In this document: piece after piece, positions 7,539 to 14,499 of the stretch
Layout of the letters: each line of letters starts with the position of its first letter
Numbering within the stretch: the first letter of the stretch is position 1
Assembly: GCA_963850915.1 (NCBI GenBank)
Contig: CAWKND010000005.1
Location: 682,001 to 746,000 of the forward strand
From: CAVTWH01 sp963850915
GTDB taxonomy: Bacteria; Actinomycetota; Actinomycetes; Mycobacteriales; Micromonosporaceae
Direction of reading: 5' to 3'
DNA: 64,000 nt
Translations under genes and position numbers: made by a program
Notes under the pieces: model-generated
What the model was told of the DNA's origin: nothing
The model's database searches: none
The model's input: the letters and a program-made list of their open reading frames with translations, nothing else

Positions 7539-8309
7539 GTGTTCACACGATTCGAAGAACTCGACACCGTCCTGGCCGATCTCACCTCGTCGGTACGCCA
7601 CATCCTCGGCGACACCTTCGTCGGCGCCTACCTGCAAGGCTCGTTCGCGCTCGGCGCCGGCGACCTGGAGAGCGACTGTGACTTCATCGTCGCCACCACC
7701 GTGCCGCCCAGCGGCGCGACGGAGGCGGCGCTACGCCGGCTGCACGACGAGATCCCGACCCGGCAAGGCTTCTGGAGCCGGCATCTGGAGGGCTCGTACG
7801 CCGACATCACGTCACTGCGCGGGGTCGACGGGCTGGGCGTGCCGTGGCTGTACAACGACCACGGGCACCGCGAACTGAGCTGGGACACGCACTGCAACAG
7901 CCTGCACACCCGGTGGATCCTGAAGAACCGTGGCATCACCATGGCCGGCCCGCCCATCACGGAGCTGGTTGACGAGGTATCGCCGGAAGCGCTGCGCGAG
8001 TCGATGCGGGTGGCGCTGCCCGGGGTACTTGCGGACGTCCAGACCTGGGCACCGCTGGACATCGCCTGGGTGCAGCGTTTCGTCGTTACCACCTACTGCC
8101 GCGTGCTCTACACCCTGGAGACGGCGGAGGTGGCGTCGAAGCGCGGCGCGCTGGAGTGGGCGCGCGACAACCTCGACCCGAGGTGGCGCCCGCTGCTCGT
8201 TCAGGTGATCGACGATCGGGTACTCGGCTTCGACCGGGGCGACCCGCCACGACCGGGCGCGATGGAGGCGACGTACGAGTTCGCCGCGTACGCCGCCACC
8301 TTCGCTTAG
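7539..8309 (+). CDS. Aminoglycoside adenylyltransferase-like nucleotidyltransferase
   Basis: 256-residue protein with a nucleotidyltransferase core: GAYLQGSFALGAGDLESDCD carries the Gly-Ser and paired acidic residues of the NTase fold at about residues 30-48, and a C-terminal helical region (QRFVVTTYCRVLYTLETAEVASKRGALEW) matches the DUF4111-like domain of ANT(3'') enzymes. Family members adenylylate streptomycin/spectinomycin, but many homologues have no resistance role. The GTG at 7539 has a GGAG site 8 bases upstream and is preferred to an in-frame GTG at 7500. A rho-independent-type hairpin follows. Confidence 0.75.
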   Translation: MFTRFEELDTVLADLTSSVRHILGDTFVGAYLQGSFALGAGDLESDCDFIVATTVPPSGATEAALRRLHDEIPTRQGFWSRHLEGSYADITSLRGVDGLGVPWLYNDHGHRELSWDTHCNSLHTRWILKNRGITMAGPPITELVDEVSPEALRESMRVALPGVLADVQTWAPLDIAWVQRFVVTTYCRVLYTLETAEVASKRGALEWARDNLDPRWRPLLVQVIDDRVLGFDRGDPPRPGAMEATYEFAAYAATFA

Positions 8310-8364
8310 CCTGACCTGTCGGTTACGACCTGCCCTGAGAACGCAACCAGTCCAGGTCGACGGA

Positions 8365-8394
8365 GGCCGTCCCGGGGGTGAGGCCGGGACGGCC
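8365..8394. terminator. Hairpin terminator between convergent genes
   Basis: Perfect 11-bp stem, GGCCGTCCCGG paired with CCGGGACGGCC, with an 8-base loop, in the space between the nucleotidyltransferase and the convergent SDR gene. It lacks a long U tract, as is usual for high-GC actinobacteria, and could serve both strands. Confidence 0.65.
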
Positions 8395-8437
8395 CGTTGC
8401 TGTGTCCTGCGTACGCCGGATATTGATGAGCAAGTGC

Positions 8438-9181
8438 TCAGATGGTGAACCCGCCATCGACGTTGACGGTCGCTCCGGTGATGTATTTTCCGTCTGGGCT
8501 TGCCAGGAATGCCACCGTGGCAGCTATATCGGCCGGCGTGGCGTAGTGGCCGAGCGCGGTGAACCCGTTGATCGTTTCGGCGTTCGGGCCGTCTGCCGGG
8601 TTGAGTTCAGTGTCGGTGGGACCGGGATTTACCAAATTCACGGTGATTGCCCTCGACCCCAGTTCTCTTCCGAGCGACTTGGTCAGACCGATGAGGGCGG
8701 TCTTGCTCATCGCGTACAGCGCGAAGCCGGGGAACACGGCGCGCTCGGCCACATTGCTGCCGATGTTGATGATCCGCCCACCGGCCGACATGCGCGGCAC
8801 GGCGGCCTGGGAGGCGACGAACGGCGCTCGGACGTTGATCGCGATGGTCTGTTCGAATTCTTCCAGGCTCAGCTGTTCAAGCGGTCCCAGGATGAAAGCG
8901 CCGGCGTTGTTGACCAGAATGTCCAGCCGCCCAAGCTCACCGGCGGTCCGGTCGACCGCGGCCATCACCGCCGAAGGATCGGCGCTGTCCGCCTGCACGG
9001 CTATTGCCCGTCGTCCAGCCGCCTTGATCTGGTCCACCACGTCGTCGGCGCACTGCTGATTCTGCTGAAACGTCAGCGCCACATCGGCACCCTCCTGGGC
9101 GAGGCGCAACGCCACGGCAGCACCGATGCCACGACTACCACCCGTAACCAGGGCGACCTTGCCGTCAAGTCTGTTGTTCAT
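8438..9181 (-). CDS. SDR family oxidoreductase (3-oxoacyl-ACP reductase-like)
   Basis: Classical short-chain dehydrogenase of 247 residues. The cofactor motif TGGSRGIG is at residues 14-21, NNAG at about 90, the catalytic Ser in INIGS, and YAMSK (YxxxK) near 155. The C-terminal end TGATVNVDGGFTI is typical of FabG-like enzymes. Asp/Gln pattern after the first strand suggests NADP(H) use, but this is only inferred. It stands alone on the minus strand; upstream lies a 321-base region with no clear gene. Substrate unknown. Confidence 0.88.
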   Translation of the reverse strand: MNNRLDGKVALVTGGSRGIGAAVALRLAQEGADVALTFQQNQQCADDVVDQIKAAGRRAIAVQADSADPSAVMAAVDRTAGELGRLDILVNNAGAFILGPLEQLSLEEFEQTIAINVRAPFVASQAAVPRMSAGGRIINIGSNVAERAVFPGFALYAMSKTALIGLTKSLGRELGSRAITVNLVNPGPTDTELNPADGPNAETINGFTALGHYATPADIAATVAFLASPDGKYITGATVNVDGGFTI

Positions 9182-9502
9182 GAAGGAAGCCTCGCCGACA
9201 ACAGCGCAGCCGTCTGGCGGAGATCAGACTCCGCGTTCGCCGGGCGACATGCCCGAACGCCCGAGGGGCGCAAAACCATCTGACGCAACCATCGGTAGTC
9301 GTGGACACGGCAGCTACGGAAGCGCCTCCAAGATCATTTCGGCCAAGGTGAGCGCCCATCGTGGTACAGCTTCTGCCGTACCGCGGCGGCTACGGTGTCC
9401 AAAACCGGGTGGCCCGTTCGTCGTTGTGGTGTCGCCGGCCGACCGGCCGGGCACGATGGGCAGAATGGAAGACCGATGGGTGACAGCGAAGAGGGTACGA
9501 AC
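9182..9502. other. Intergenic region, no clear gene
   Basis: Holds the promoter regions of the SDR gene and possibly the VOC gene. On the minus strand around 9320-9410, two frames together give protein-like text (VLDTVAAAVRQKLYHDGR, then ALTLAEMILEALP), which might be a remnant of a lost gene. The evidence is too thin to call one. Confidence 0.3.
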
Positions 9503-9883
9503 GTGAGTTGGCCGAAGGGGATCAGCGCCATCACGCTGTTCGTCGAGGACCTGGCTGCCGCGAAGCAGTTCTACCGGGAGGTGTTCGGTCTGCCGGTGCA
9601 CTGGGAGGATGACGCCTCCGCCGTGTTCAACTTCGGCAACACGATCATCAACCTGTTGACGGTGAGCCAGGCGCCGGGGCTGATCGGGCCGGCGATCGTG
9701 GCCAGCCCGGAGGACGGTTCCCGGGTGCAGTTCACCATCGACGTCGACGACGTGGACGCGATGTGCGAGCAGCTGACCGCGCGCGGGGTGAAGCTGCTCA
9801 ACGGGCCGATGGACCGGCCGTGGGGGATCCGTACCGCCAGCTTCGCCGACCCCGGTGGGCACATCTGGGAGATCGCGCACTGA
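9503..9883 (+). CDS. VOC family protein (glyoxalase/bleomycin resistance-like)
   Basis: 126-residue single-domain vicinal-oxygen-chelate protein. It begins ISAITLFVEDLAAAKQFYREVFGLPV, the classic first beta-alpha-beta unit, and ends IRTASFADPGGHIWEIAH with the terminal metal-ligand Glu. The GTG at 9503 has a GAGGG site seven bases upstream and fits the domain start; upstream in-frame starts would add about 36 residues of unrelated sequence. Members are metal-dependent lyases, isomerases, dioxygenases or drug-binding proteins, so no specific reaction can be given. A strong hairpin follows. Confidence 0.85.
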   Translation: MSWPKGISAITLFVEDLAAAKQFYREVFGLPVHWEDDASAVFNFGNTIINLLTVSQAPGLIGPAIVASPEDGSRVQFTIDVDDVDAMCEQLTARGVKLLNGPMDRPWGIRTASFADPGGHIWEIAH

Positions 9884-9894
9884 CCTGGGATCCG

Positions 9895-9930
9895 CTACGC
9901 AGCCGGCAGCGCACCGAGCCGGCTGCGTAG
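9895..9930. terminator. Strong hairpin terminator after VOC gene
   Basis: Perfect 13-bp stem, CTACGCAGCCGGC paired with GCCGGCTGCGTAG, with a 10-base loop, located 12 bases after the VOC stop and ending 10 bases before the next start. It separates two same-strand genes into different transcripts. Confidence 0.75.
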
Positions 9931-9940
9931 AGTCCCCGGA

Positions 9941-10354
9941 ATGACGATCATGTACGGCTGGCGGGGCGAGTTCGCCAACGCGGAGGTCAACGCGCTGCAC
10001 GCCGAAGGCTTCGAGCACCGGCTGCTGGACGGCGACTGGTGGTCGCAGGTCAACCGGCACAGCCTCGGTTGGGTCTGCGCCCGGGACGGCGACGAACTCG
10101 TCGGCTTCGTCAACGTGGCGTGGGACGGCGGGGTACACGCCTTCGTGCTTGACACGGTGGTGACCGGGCGGTTCCAGCACCAGGGCGTGGGTACCGGGCT
10201 GGTCCGGGCCGCGGTCGCCGGCGCTCGGGAGGCCGGGTGCGAGTGGCTGCACGTGGACTTCGAGGACCACCTGCGCGCGTTCTACTTCGACTCCTGCGGC
10301 TTCACCCCGACCGACGCCGGCCTGATTCCGTTGTACGCCAAGGCAGGTGGCTAG
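9941..10354 (+). CDS. GNAT family N-acetyltransferase
   Basis: 137-residue acetyltransferase. The acetyl-CoA pyrophosphate-binding motif QHQGVGTGLVRAAVAGAREAG lies at about residues 85-105, after the strand VHAFVLDTVVTGRFQ, and the C-terminal part HLRAFYFDSCGFTPTDAGLIPL is the usual GNAT end. It follows a strong terminator and is convergent with the GlxA-type regulator gene, its stop overlapping that gene's 3' end by four bases. Substrate not known. Confidence 0.85.
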   Translation: MTIMYGWRGEFANAEVNALHAEGFEHRLLDGDWWSQVNRHSLGWVCARDGDELVGFVNVAWDGGVHAFVLDTVVTGRFQHQGVGTGLVRAAVAGAREAGCEWLHVDFEDHLRAFYFDSCGFTPTDAGLIPLYAKAGG

Positions 10355-11319
10355 TTGACGGCGGCCCGGTTGTGGAAGGTACGGCGGTAGAGGTGCGGTG
10401 GTGAACCGACCCGGCGGTTGAAGTGGTGCCGGAGCGTTGCGGCATCACCGAATCCGGAGCGGCTGGCCACCGACTCGATCGGCAGGTCGGTCTCCTCCAA
10501 CAGTTGCCGGGCGAGCAGTACCCGCTGCGCGGTCACCCAGTCGTGCGGGGTTACGCCGGTCTCGGCGCGGAACCGGCGGGCGAAGGTACGCGGTGCCATG
10601 TGCGCGCGCTCGGCCAGTTCGTCCACGCTCACCTGCTGGTCGAGGTGGCCGATCAGCCACTGCAGCAACGGTTCCAGGGTGGCCGCGTTCTCACAGCGGG
10701 GCAGCGGCGCCTCGACGTACTGGGACTGGCCACCGTCCCGATGCGGCGGGACGACCATGCGGCGGGCCAGTTTGGTGGCGATCGCGCTGCCGTGCTCCCG
10801 GCGTACCAGGTGCAGGCACAGGTCGATGCCGGCGGCGGTGCCCGCACTGGTGAACACCGTGCCGTCCTCCACGTAGAGCACGTCGGGGTGTACCTCGGCG
10901 AGCGGGAATCGGGCCGCCAGCTCGGCGGCGTACTGCCAGTGGGTGGTGCACTTGCGCCCGTCGAGCAGCCCGGCCTCGCCGAGCGCGAAGGCACCGGAGC
11001 ACACCGAGAGCACGTACGCCCCGCGCTCGTGCGCGGCCCGGAGCGCGGCCAGCGCGGCGGGCTGGGTGGTGAGGTTCGCCTCGCCGCCGAACGCCGGTAC
11101 GGCGACCAGATCGGCGCAGGCGAGCGCGGAGAGGTCTCCGGTCGGCGCGATGCTGAAGCCGGACTTGGTCGGTATCGGCTTCCCGTCGGGTGAGCACACG
11201 GTGAACTCGTAGCCGGGGAACCCGTCGGCCACCCGGTTGGTGCCGAAGACCTCGCACAACACTCCGAGTTCGAACATCGCCACGCCAGGGAAGGCGAGTA
11301 CGGCCACGCGTCGCAACAT
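10351..11319 (-). CDS. GlxA family regulator (DJ-1/PfpI domain plus AraC helix-turn-helix)
   Basis: 322-residue regulator of the same architecture as AdpA. Residues 1-180 form a DJ-1/PfpI-like domain (RRVAVLAFPGVAMFELGVL; nucleophile-elbow cysteine in YVLSVCSGAFALGEAGLL); the last 110 residues are a double helix-turn-helix AraC domain (SVDELAERAHMAPRTFARRF and LPIESVASRSGFGDAATLRHHF). The ATG at 11319 matches the domain start, although a 46-residue upstream extension is open. The upstream region holds an inverted repeat TGGCAGGAA-N17-TTCCTGCCA that may be its operator. Confidence 0.88.
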   Translation of the reverse strand: MLRRVAVLAFPGVAMFELGVLCEVFGTNRVADGFPGYEFTVCSPDGKPIPTKSGFSIAPTGDLSALACADLVAVPAFGGEANLTTQPAALAALRAAHERGAYVLSVCSGAFALGEAGLLDGRKCTTHWQYAAELAARFPLAEVHPDVLYVEDGTVFTSAGTAAGIDLCLHLVRREHGSAIATKLARRMVVPPHRDGGQSQYVEAPLPRCENAATLEPLLQWLIGHLDQQVSVDELAERAHMAPRTFARRFRAETGVTPHDWVTAQRVLLARQLLEETDLPIESVASRSGFGDAATLRHHFNRRVGSPPHLYRRTFHNRAAVN

Positions 11320-11333
11320 GCTGCCAGCATACG

Positions 11334-11368
11334 TGGCAGGAAATCGCCGGACAATGGCATTCCTGCCA
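11334..11368. promoter_or_regulatory. Inverted repeat between GlxA-type regulator and small membrane protein
   Basis: Perfect 9-bp arms, TGGCAGGAA (11334-11342) and TTCCTGCCA (11360-11368), separated by 17 bases, lie 15 bases upstream of the regulator start and 90 bases upstream of the divergent small gene. The half-site TGGCAGGAA resembles AdpA-type sites. A role as shared operator is inferred. Confidence 0.5.
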
Positions 11369-11457
11369 CTGTCCGCCGGTCGTGGCCGGCAGGAGTATTG
11401 GTGTATCAAATCCGGTGGCCACCGGCGCAGACGCTGAAGAACCTGAGGAGTCACGCC

Positions 11458-11592
11458 ATGTCCGGACCGATCTTCTTCGCGATTTTCCTTACTGTGCTCG
11501 CAATTGCCGGCGCCTTCGGCCTGACCGCCGACAGCCGCGAAGGCGGTGAATGGTCGCCGACCGAGGACGGTAGACGCCGGGCCCAGCTCTGA
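11458..11592 (+). CDS. Small single-pass membrane protein
   Basis: 44-residue protein with one transmembrane helix (about residues 4-23) and a short polar, acidic/basic C-terminal tail (DSREGGEWSPTEDGRRRAQL). The ATG at 11458 follows a good GAGGAG site nine bases upstream. It lies divergent from the GlxA-type regulator with an inverted repeat between them. No family recognised; function unknown. The well-placed ribosome-binding site is the main argument that it is real. Confidence 0.55.
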   Translation: MSGPIFFAIFLTVLAIAGAFGLTADSREGGEWSPTEDGRRRAQL

Positions 11593-11615
11593 GGTGGCTC
11601 CGCTGACCCGGGCGA

Positions 11616-12092
11616 TCAGTCGAGAACGATCGCCCGGAGCAGGCCGGTGGCGCAGTTGACCGCGCCCTTGCCCGCAGTGTTACCGCTGCCGCCGACGGGG
11701 AGTTGGCCGTGCGCGGTGAAGGTGAACCAGCCAGCTGCCGAAGAAGTACCCGCGCCCTGGTACCCCCGGTCCTGGAAAGTATCCACAGTGAGCGCGAAAC
11801 CGGCTTGCCGCAGCATGTTCAGGTGCCCGAGCAGCGGATCGGCGCTACCTGACGGTAATGCGAAGCCGCCCTCGATGTCCTCGCCCGCGCCGAGGGTACC
11901 GTCCCACCAGCGGATGAAGTCCTGGAACGGTGCGATGTACTCGGTACGGCTGCCGACAGCTCCCGGCGCGCGGCCAGATCGTGGAAGAACTCCCGCAGTA
12001 CCGTCTCGCCGGCACTTCCCGTACAGGGCGGCGAACCGGTACCGGCTGCGGTAGGCCGGCAATGATGACTCGGGCAAGGATGACTCGGGCAA
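11616..12092 (-). pseudogene. Frameshifted hypothetical gene
   Basis: One frame is open throughout (158 residues), but its middle part, about 11965-12015, uses codons with few G/C third bases. The alternative frame there gives ETVLREFFHDLAARREL with the high third-position GC of real genes. The frame on either side is convincing (YRFAALYGK before; TEYIAPFQDFIRWWDGT and ADPLLGHLNMLRQAGFALTVDTF after). Two compensating indels therefore interrupt the gene. No family recognised. It may be intact in the organism if these are sequencing errors. Confidence 0.55.
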
Positions 12093-12106
12093 GGATGAAC
12101 CGTGGG

Positions 12107-12916
12107 CTACTCCTGTTCGGTGGGGCGGATCAGCATTTCGTTGACCGCCACGTGCCGCGGCCGGGTGACGATGTAGCTGATCGCGTCGGCGATGTCGGTG
12201 GCCTGCATTGGCTCTGTGTCAACGAACTGGGTACTCATCATCTCCAGTACCTCGGCCCGGTTGTGCCCGGCCAACTCGGTCGCGACCGCCCCCGGCTCGA
12301 CCAGCGAGACCCGGACGTGCTGGCGGGTGACCTCCTGCCGCAGCGCCTCGCTGAACGCGCCCACGCCGTGCTTGGTGAGGTTGTAGACGCCGCGGCCGGC
12401 ACGCGGTACCCGGCCGGCAACCGAGCTGATGTTCACCATGTCGGCCACCCGGCGGGGGCTGTCTTCGGCCGCGCGCAGCAGGTGCGGCAGCGCCGCGTGG
12501 GCGCAGTAGAGCAGGCCGAGCACGTTGAGTTCGACCATCTGCTGCCACTCCGCGAGCGGTGCGCCGACCGCCGGGCCGAGCAGCATCACGCCGGCGTTGT
12601 TGACGAGCGTGTCCAGCCGGCCGAGCGTGGCGACGGTACTCTCCACAGCCGCCGTGGCCTGCGCCTCGTCGGTCACGTCGGCGGCGAGGACGAGTACCGT
12701 GCCGCCTTCGTTCTGGATCTTCGCGGCCAGCGCGTCCAGCCGGTCCTTGCGCCGGGCGACCAGGGCGACCGCCGCGCCGAGTTCGGCAAGGGCCAGCGCG
12801 GTCGCCTCGCCGATGCCGCTGGAGGCGCCGGTCACCAGCGCCACGGTGCCGGCCAGCCGCTCCGCGGGCCGCCGGGTCGGCGGCGTGCCGGACTGGTCGA
12901 AGAAGGGCGTCGTCAT
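12107..12916 (-). CDS. SDR family oxidoreductase
   Basis: Classical short-chain dehydrogenase of 269 residues with TGASSGIG at about 30-37, a basic ARRKDR segment after the second strand that favours NADPH, NNAG near 108, the catalytic Ser in VNISS and YNLTK (YxxxK) near 180. The C-terminal ADIADAISYIVTRPRHVAVNEMLIRPTEQ is typical of the YdfG/serine-dehydrogenase-like group. A 14-bp perfect palindrome lies 35 bases upstream of the start and may bind a repressor encoded elsewhere. Substrate unknown. Confidence 0.88.
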   Translation of the reverse strand: MTTPFFDQSGTPPTRRPAERLAGTVALVTGASSGIGEATALALAELGAAVALVARRKDRLDALAAKIQNEGGTVLVLAADVTDEAQATAAVESTVATLGRLDTLVNNAGVMLLGPAVGAPLAEWQQMVELNVLGLLYCAHAALPHLLRAAEDSPRRVADMVNISSVAGRVPRAGRGVYNLTKHGVGAFSEALRQEVTRQHVRVSLVEPGAVATELAGHNRAEVLEMMSTQFVDTEPMQATDIADAISYIVTRPRHVAVNEMLIRPTEQE

Positions 12917-12950
12917 ATCTGCTCCCTTTGCTGGCGGCTTTCGAGGTAAA

Positions 12951-12964
12951 CGGAGGTACCTCCG
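12951..12964. promoter_or_regulatory. 14-bp palindrome upstream of SDR gene
   Basis: CGGAGGTACCTCCG is a perfect palindrome, 34 bases upstream of the SDR start. Short GC-rich palindromes in this position are common TetR/MarR-type operators. No regulator gene of that kind is adjacent, so the partner is unknown. GGTACC alone is very common in this DNA, which weakens the case. Confidence 0.4.
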
Positions 12965-13099
12965 CTACTGCCTCCACTATGACCGGAGACGCCTCCGGCT
13001 GGCAAACCGAACGACGCAACCGGCCGACACTGCCGCGATTCCCCGGCTTCCGCGACAGAATTGCGGGCACGACAATGGGGTACGGCGAGGGAGGGTGCG

Positions 13100-13561
13100 G
13101 TGACTCGCGAGGAGCCACGGAGTGCGCTGCGGCGCAAGGCGGACACGCTCGCCAAGCTGGGTACCCCCGAGATCGATGTCTGGGTCTCCTCGGCCGACCC
13201 GCAGGGCGGCGCCTACCTGGTGCCGCTCTCGCTCGCCTGGCTGGACGAGCGGGTGGTGATCGCGGTGGCGGCGGGCAGCCGGACGGCGCGCAACATCCTG
13301 GCGCGCGGCCGGGCCCGGCTCGGGCTCGGCCCGACCCGCGACGTGGTGATGATCGACGCGCCGCTGGATACGGTGGTGCCCGTCGACGAGGCGCCGGCGG
13401 AGCTGGTGGCCGGGTACCGCGCGCAGGCCGACTGGGATCCCAGCCAGGCCGGCCCCGACTACCTCTACCTGATCCTGCGCCCGGAACGCATCCAGGCCTG
13501 GCGCGAGGCGAACGAACTGCCCGGCCGTACCCTCATGCGCGGCGGCGTCTGGCTGGTCTGA
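13100..13561 (+). CDS. Pyridoxamine-5'-phosphate oxidase-like flavin/F420-binding protein
   Basis: 153-residue split-barrel protein of the PNPOx-like superfamily (the Rv3369-type TIGR03667 group). SALRRKADTLAKLGTPEIDVWVSS leads into the barrel; GGAYLVPLSLAWLDERVVIAV and SRTARNILARGRARLGLGPTRDVVMI contain the basic residues that bind cofactor phosphate in relatives. Ends with DYLYLILRPERIQAWRE. The GTG at 13100 has a GGGAGGG site five bases upstream. F420 or flavin use cannot be told from the sequence alone. Confidence 0.8.
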   Translation: MTREEPRSALRRKADTLAKLGTPEIDVWVSSADPQGGAYLVPLSLAWLDERVVIAVAAGSRTARNILARGRARLGLGPTRDVVMIDAPLDTVVPVDEAPAELVAGYRAQADWDPSQAGPDYLYLILRPERIQAWREANELPGRTLMRGGVWLV

Positions 13562-13588
13562 GCCGCCCGGTCGAGCCGGTGGGCTCAG
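13558..13588. terminator. Hairpin spanning the ends of two convergent genes
   Basis: CTGAGCC (13558-13564) pairs with GGCTCAG (13582-13588) around a 17-base loop. Each arm contains the stop codon of one of the convergent genes (PNPOx-like and ROK kinase), so it could end transcription in both directions. No U tract. Confidence 0.45.
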
Positions 13589-14499
13589 CCGGCGCGCAGG
13601 TGTACGGCGGCGCCGACCAGCGCCGAGCGCACCGGGTCAGCCGAGCGGCGTACCGGGATGTCCAGGTCGATGCCGGCCGACAGCGCCGGCTCGACGATGT
13701 CCCAGCCGCCCGTCATCGCTCCGCCGACCATCACCGCCTGTGCCCCGAACGAGCGCAGCCACGGGGCGAGCGCCCCGCCCAGCTCCCGGAAAGCCTCGCG
13801 CAGCACCAACTCCGCCCACGCGTCGGCGCGGCGGGCGCGGGCGAACACGTCGGCCACGTCGATCGCGGCCTGATCCTTGCCGTCCACCGGGTCGGTGACC
13901 GGGCGGCTGCGGTACCGGGCCAGGATCGCGCGCCGGGACACGATGTCCTCCAGGTCGTGCCCGCCGACCTGGAGCAGGTGTACCTCGCCGTCCGGCGGTA
14001 CCTGCGGCCCGCTCGCCACCGGTACCCCGTCGGCCAGGAACGCCGAGCCCACGCCGCTGCCGAGGGTGATGCCGACGCAGCGGGCTGCCCGGTCGCCGAC
14101 GCCGCTGTGCCACTCGCCGATGGCGAACGCGTCGGCGTCGTTGACGAACTCCAGCCGCTCCGGGTGCTGCCCCGCCTTGGCCGCGATTGCGGCGCGCACG
14201 TCCACGCCGTACAGCGAGTCGAACTTGCCGACCCCGCGGTACCAGCCGATGCCCTTGGCGTAGTCGAACGGGCCGGGTACGGCCACCGCCCATGGGGTAC
14301 CGGCGGGTGCCGTAGCGCCGTCGAGTGCCGCCGCGAAGGCGCCGATCAGTTCGTCCAGCGAGCCGGCCGGGTCGATCGGGTACCGGCACACGGTGTCCGG
14401 ATCGACCGCCGGCGTGCTGCCGTGTACCAGGGCGGCCGTCACGTGCGAGCCGCCGATCTCCAGTACCCCGACCGTGCTAGTGCTGTCCGACCGGGTCAT
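13585..14499 (-). CDS. ROK family sugar kinase
   Basis: 304-residue kinase of the ROK/actin-like ATPase fold. Phosphate-1 motif LEIGGSHVTAALV near the N-terminus, the catalytic-region sequence FVNDADAFAIGEWHSG, and phosphate-2 motif GITLGSGVGSAFL are present; the adenosine motif is VMVGGAMTGGWDIV. The cysteine-rich zinc motif of many ROK proteins is absent. Its ATG overlaps the stop of the mannose-6-phosphate isomerase gene (ATGA), so the two probably act on the same hexose or hexose phosphate, for instance in mannose or mannosamine use; the exact sugar is inferred. Confidence 0.82.
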   Translation of the reverse strand: MTRSDSTSTVGVLEIGGSHVTAALVHGSTPAVDPDTVCRYPIDPAGSLDELIGAFAAALDGATAPAGTPWAVAVPGPFDYAKGIGWYRGVGKFDSLYGVDVRAAIAAKAGQHPERLEFVNDADAFAIGEWHSGVGDRAARCVGITLGSGVGSAFLADGVPVASGPQVPPDGEVHLLQVGGHDLEDIVSRRAILARYRSRPVTDPVDGKDQAAIDVADVFARARRADAWAELVLREAFRELGGALAPWLRSFGAQAVMVGGAMTGGWDIVEPALSAGIDLDIPVRRSADPVRSALVGAAVHLRAG

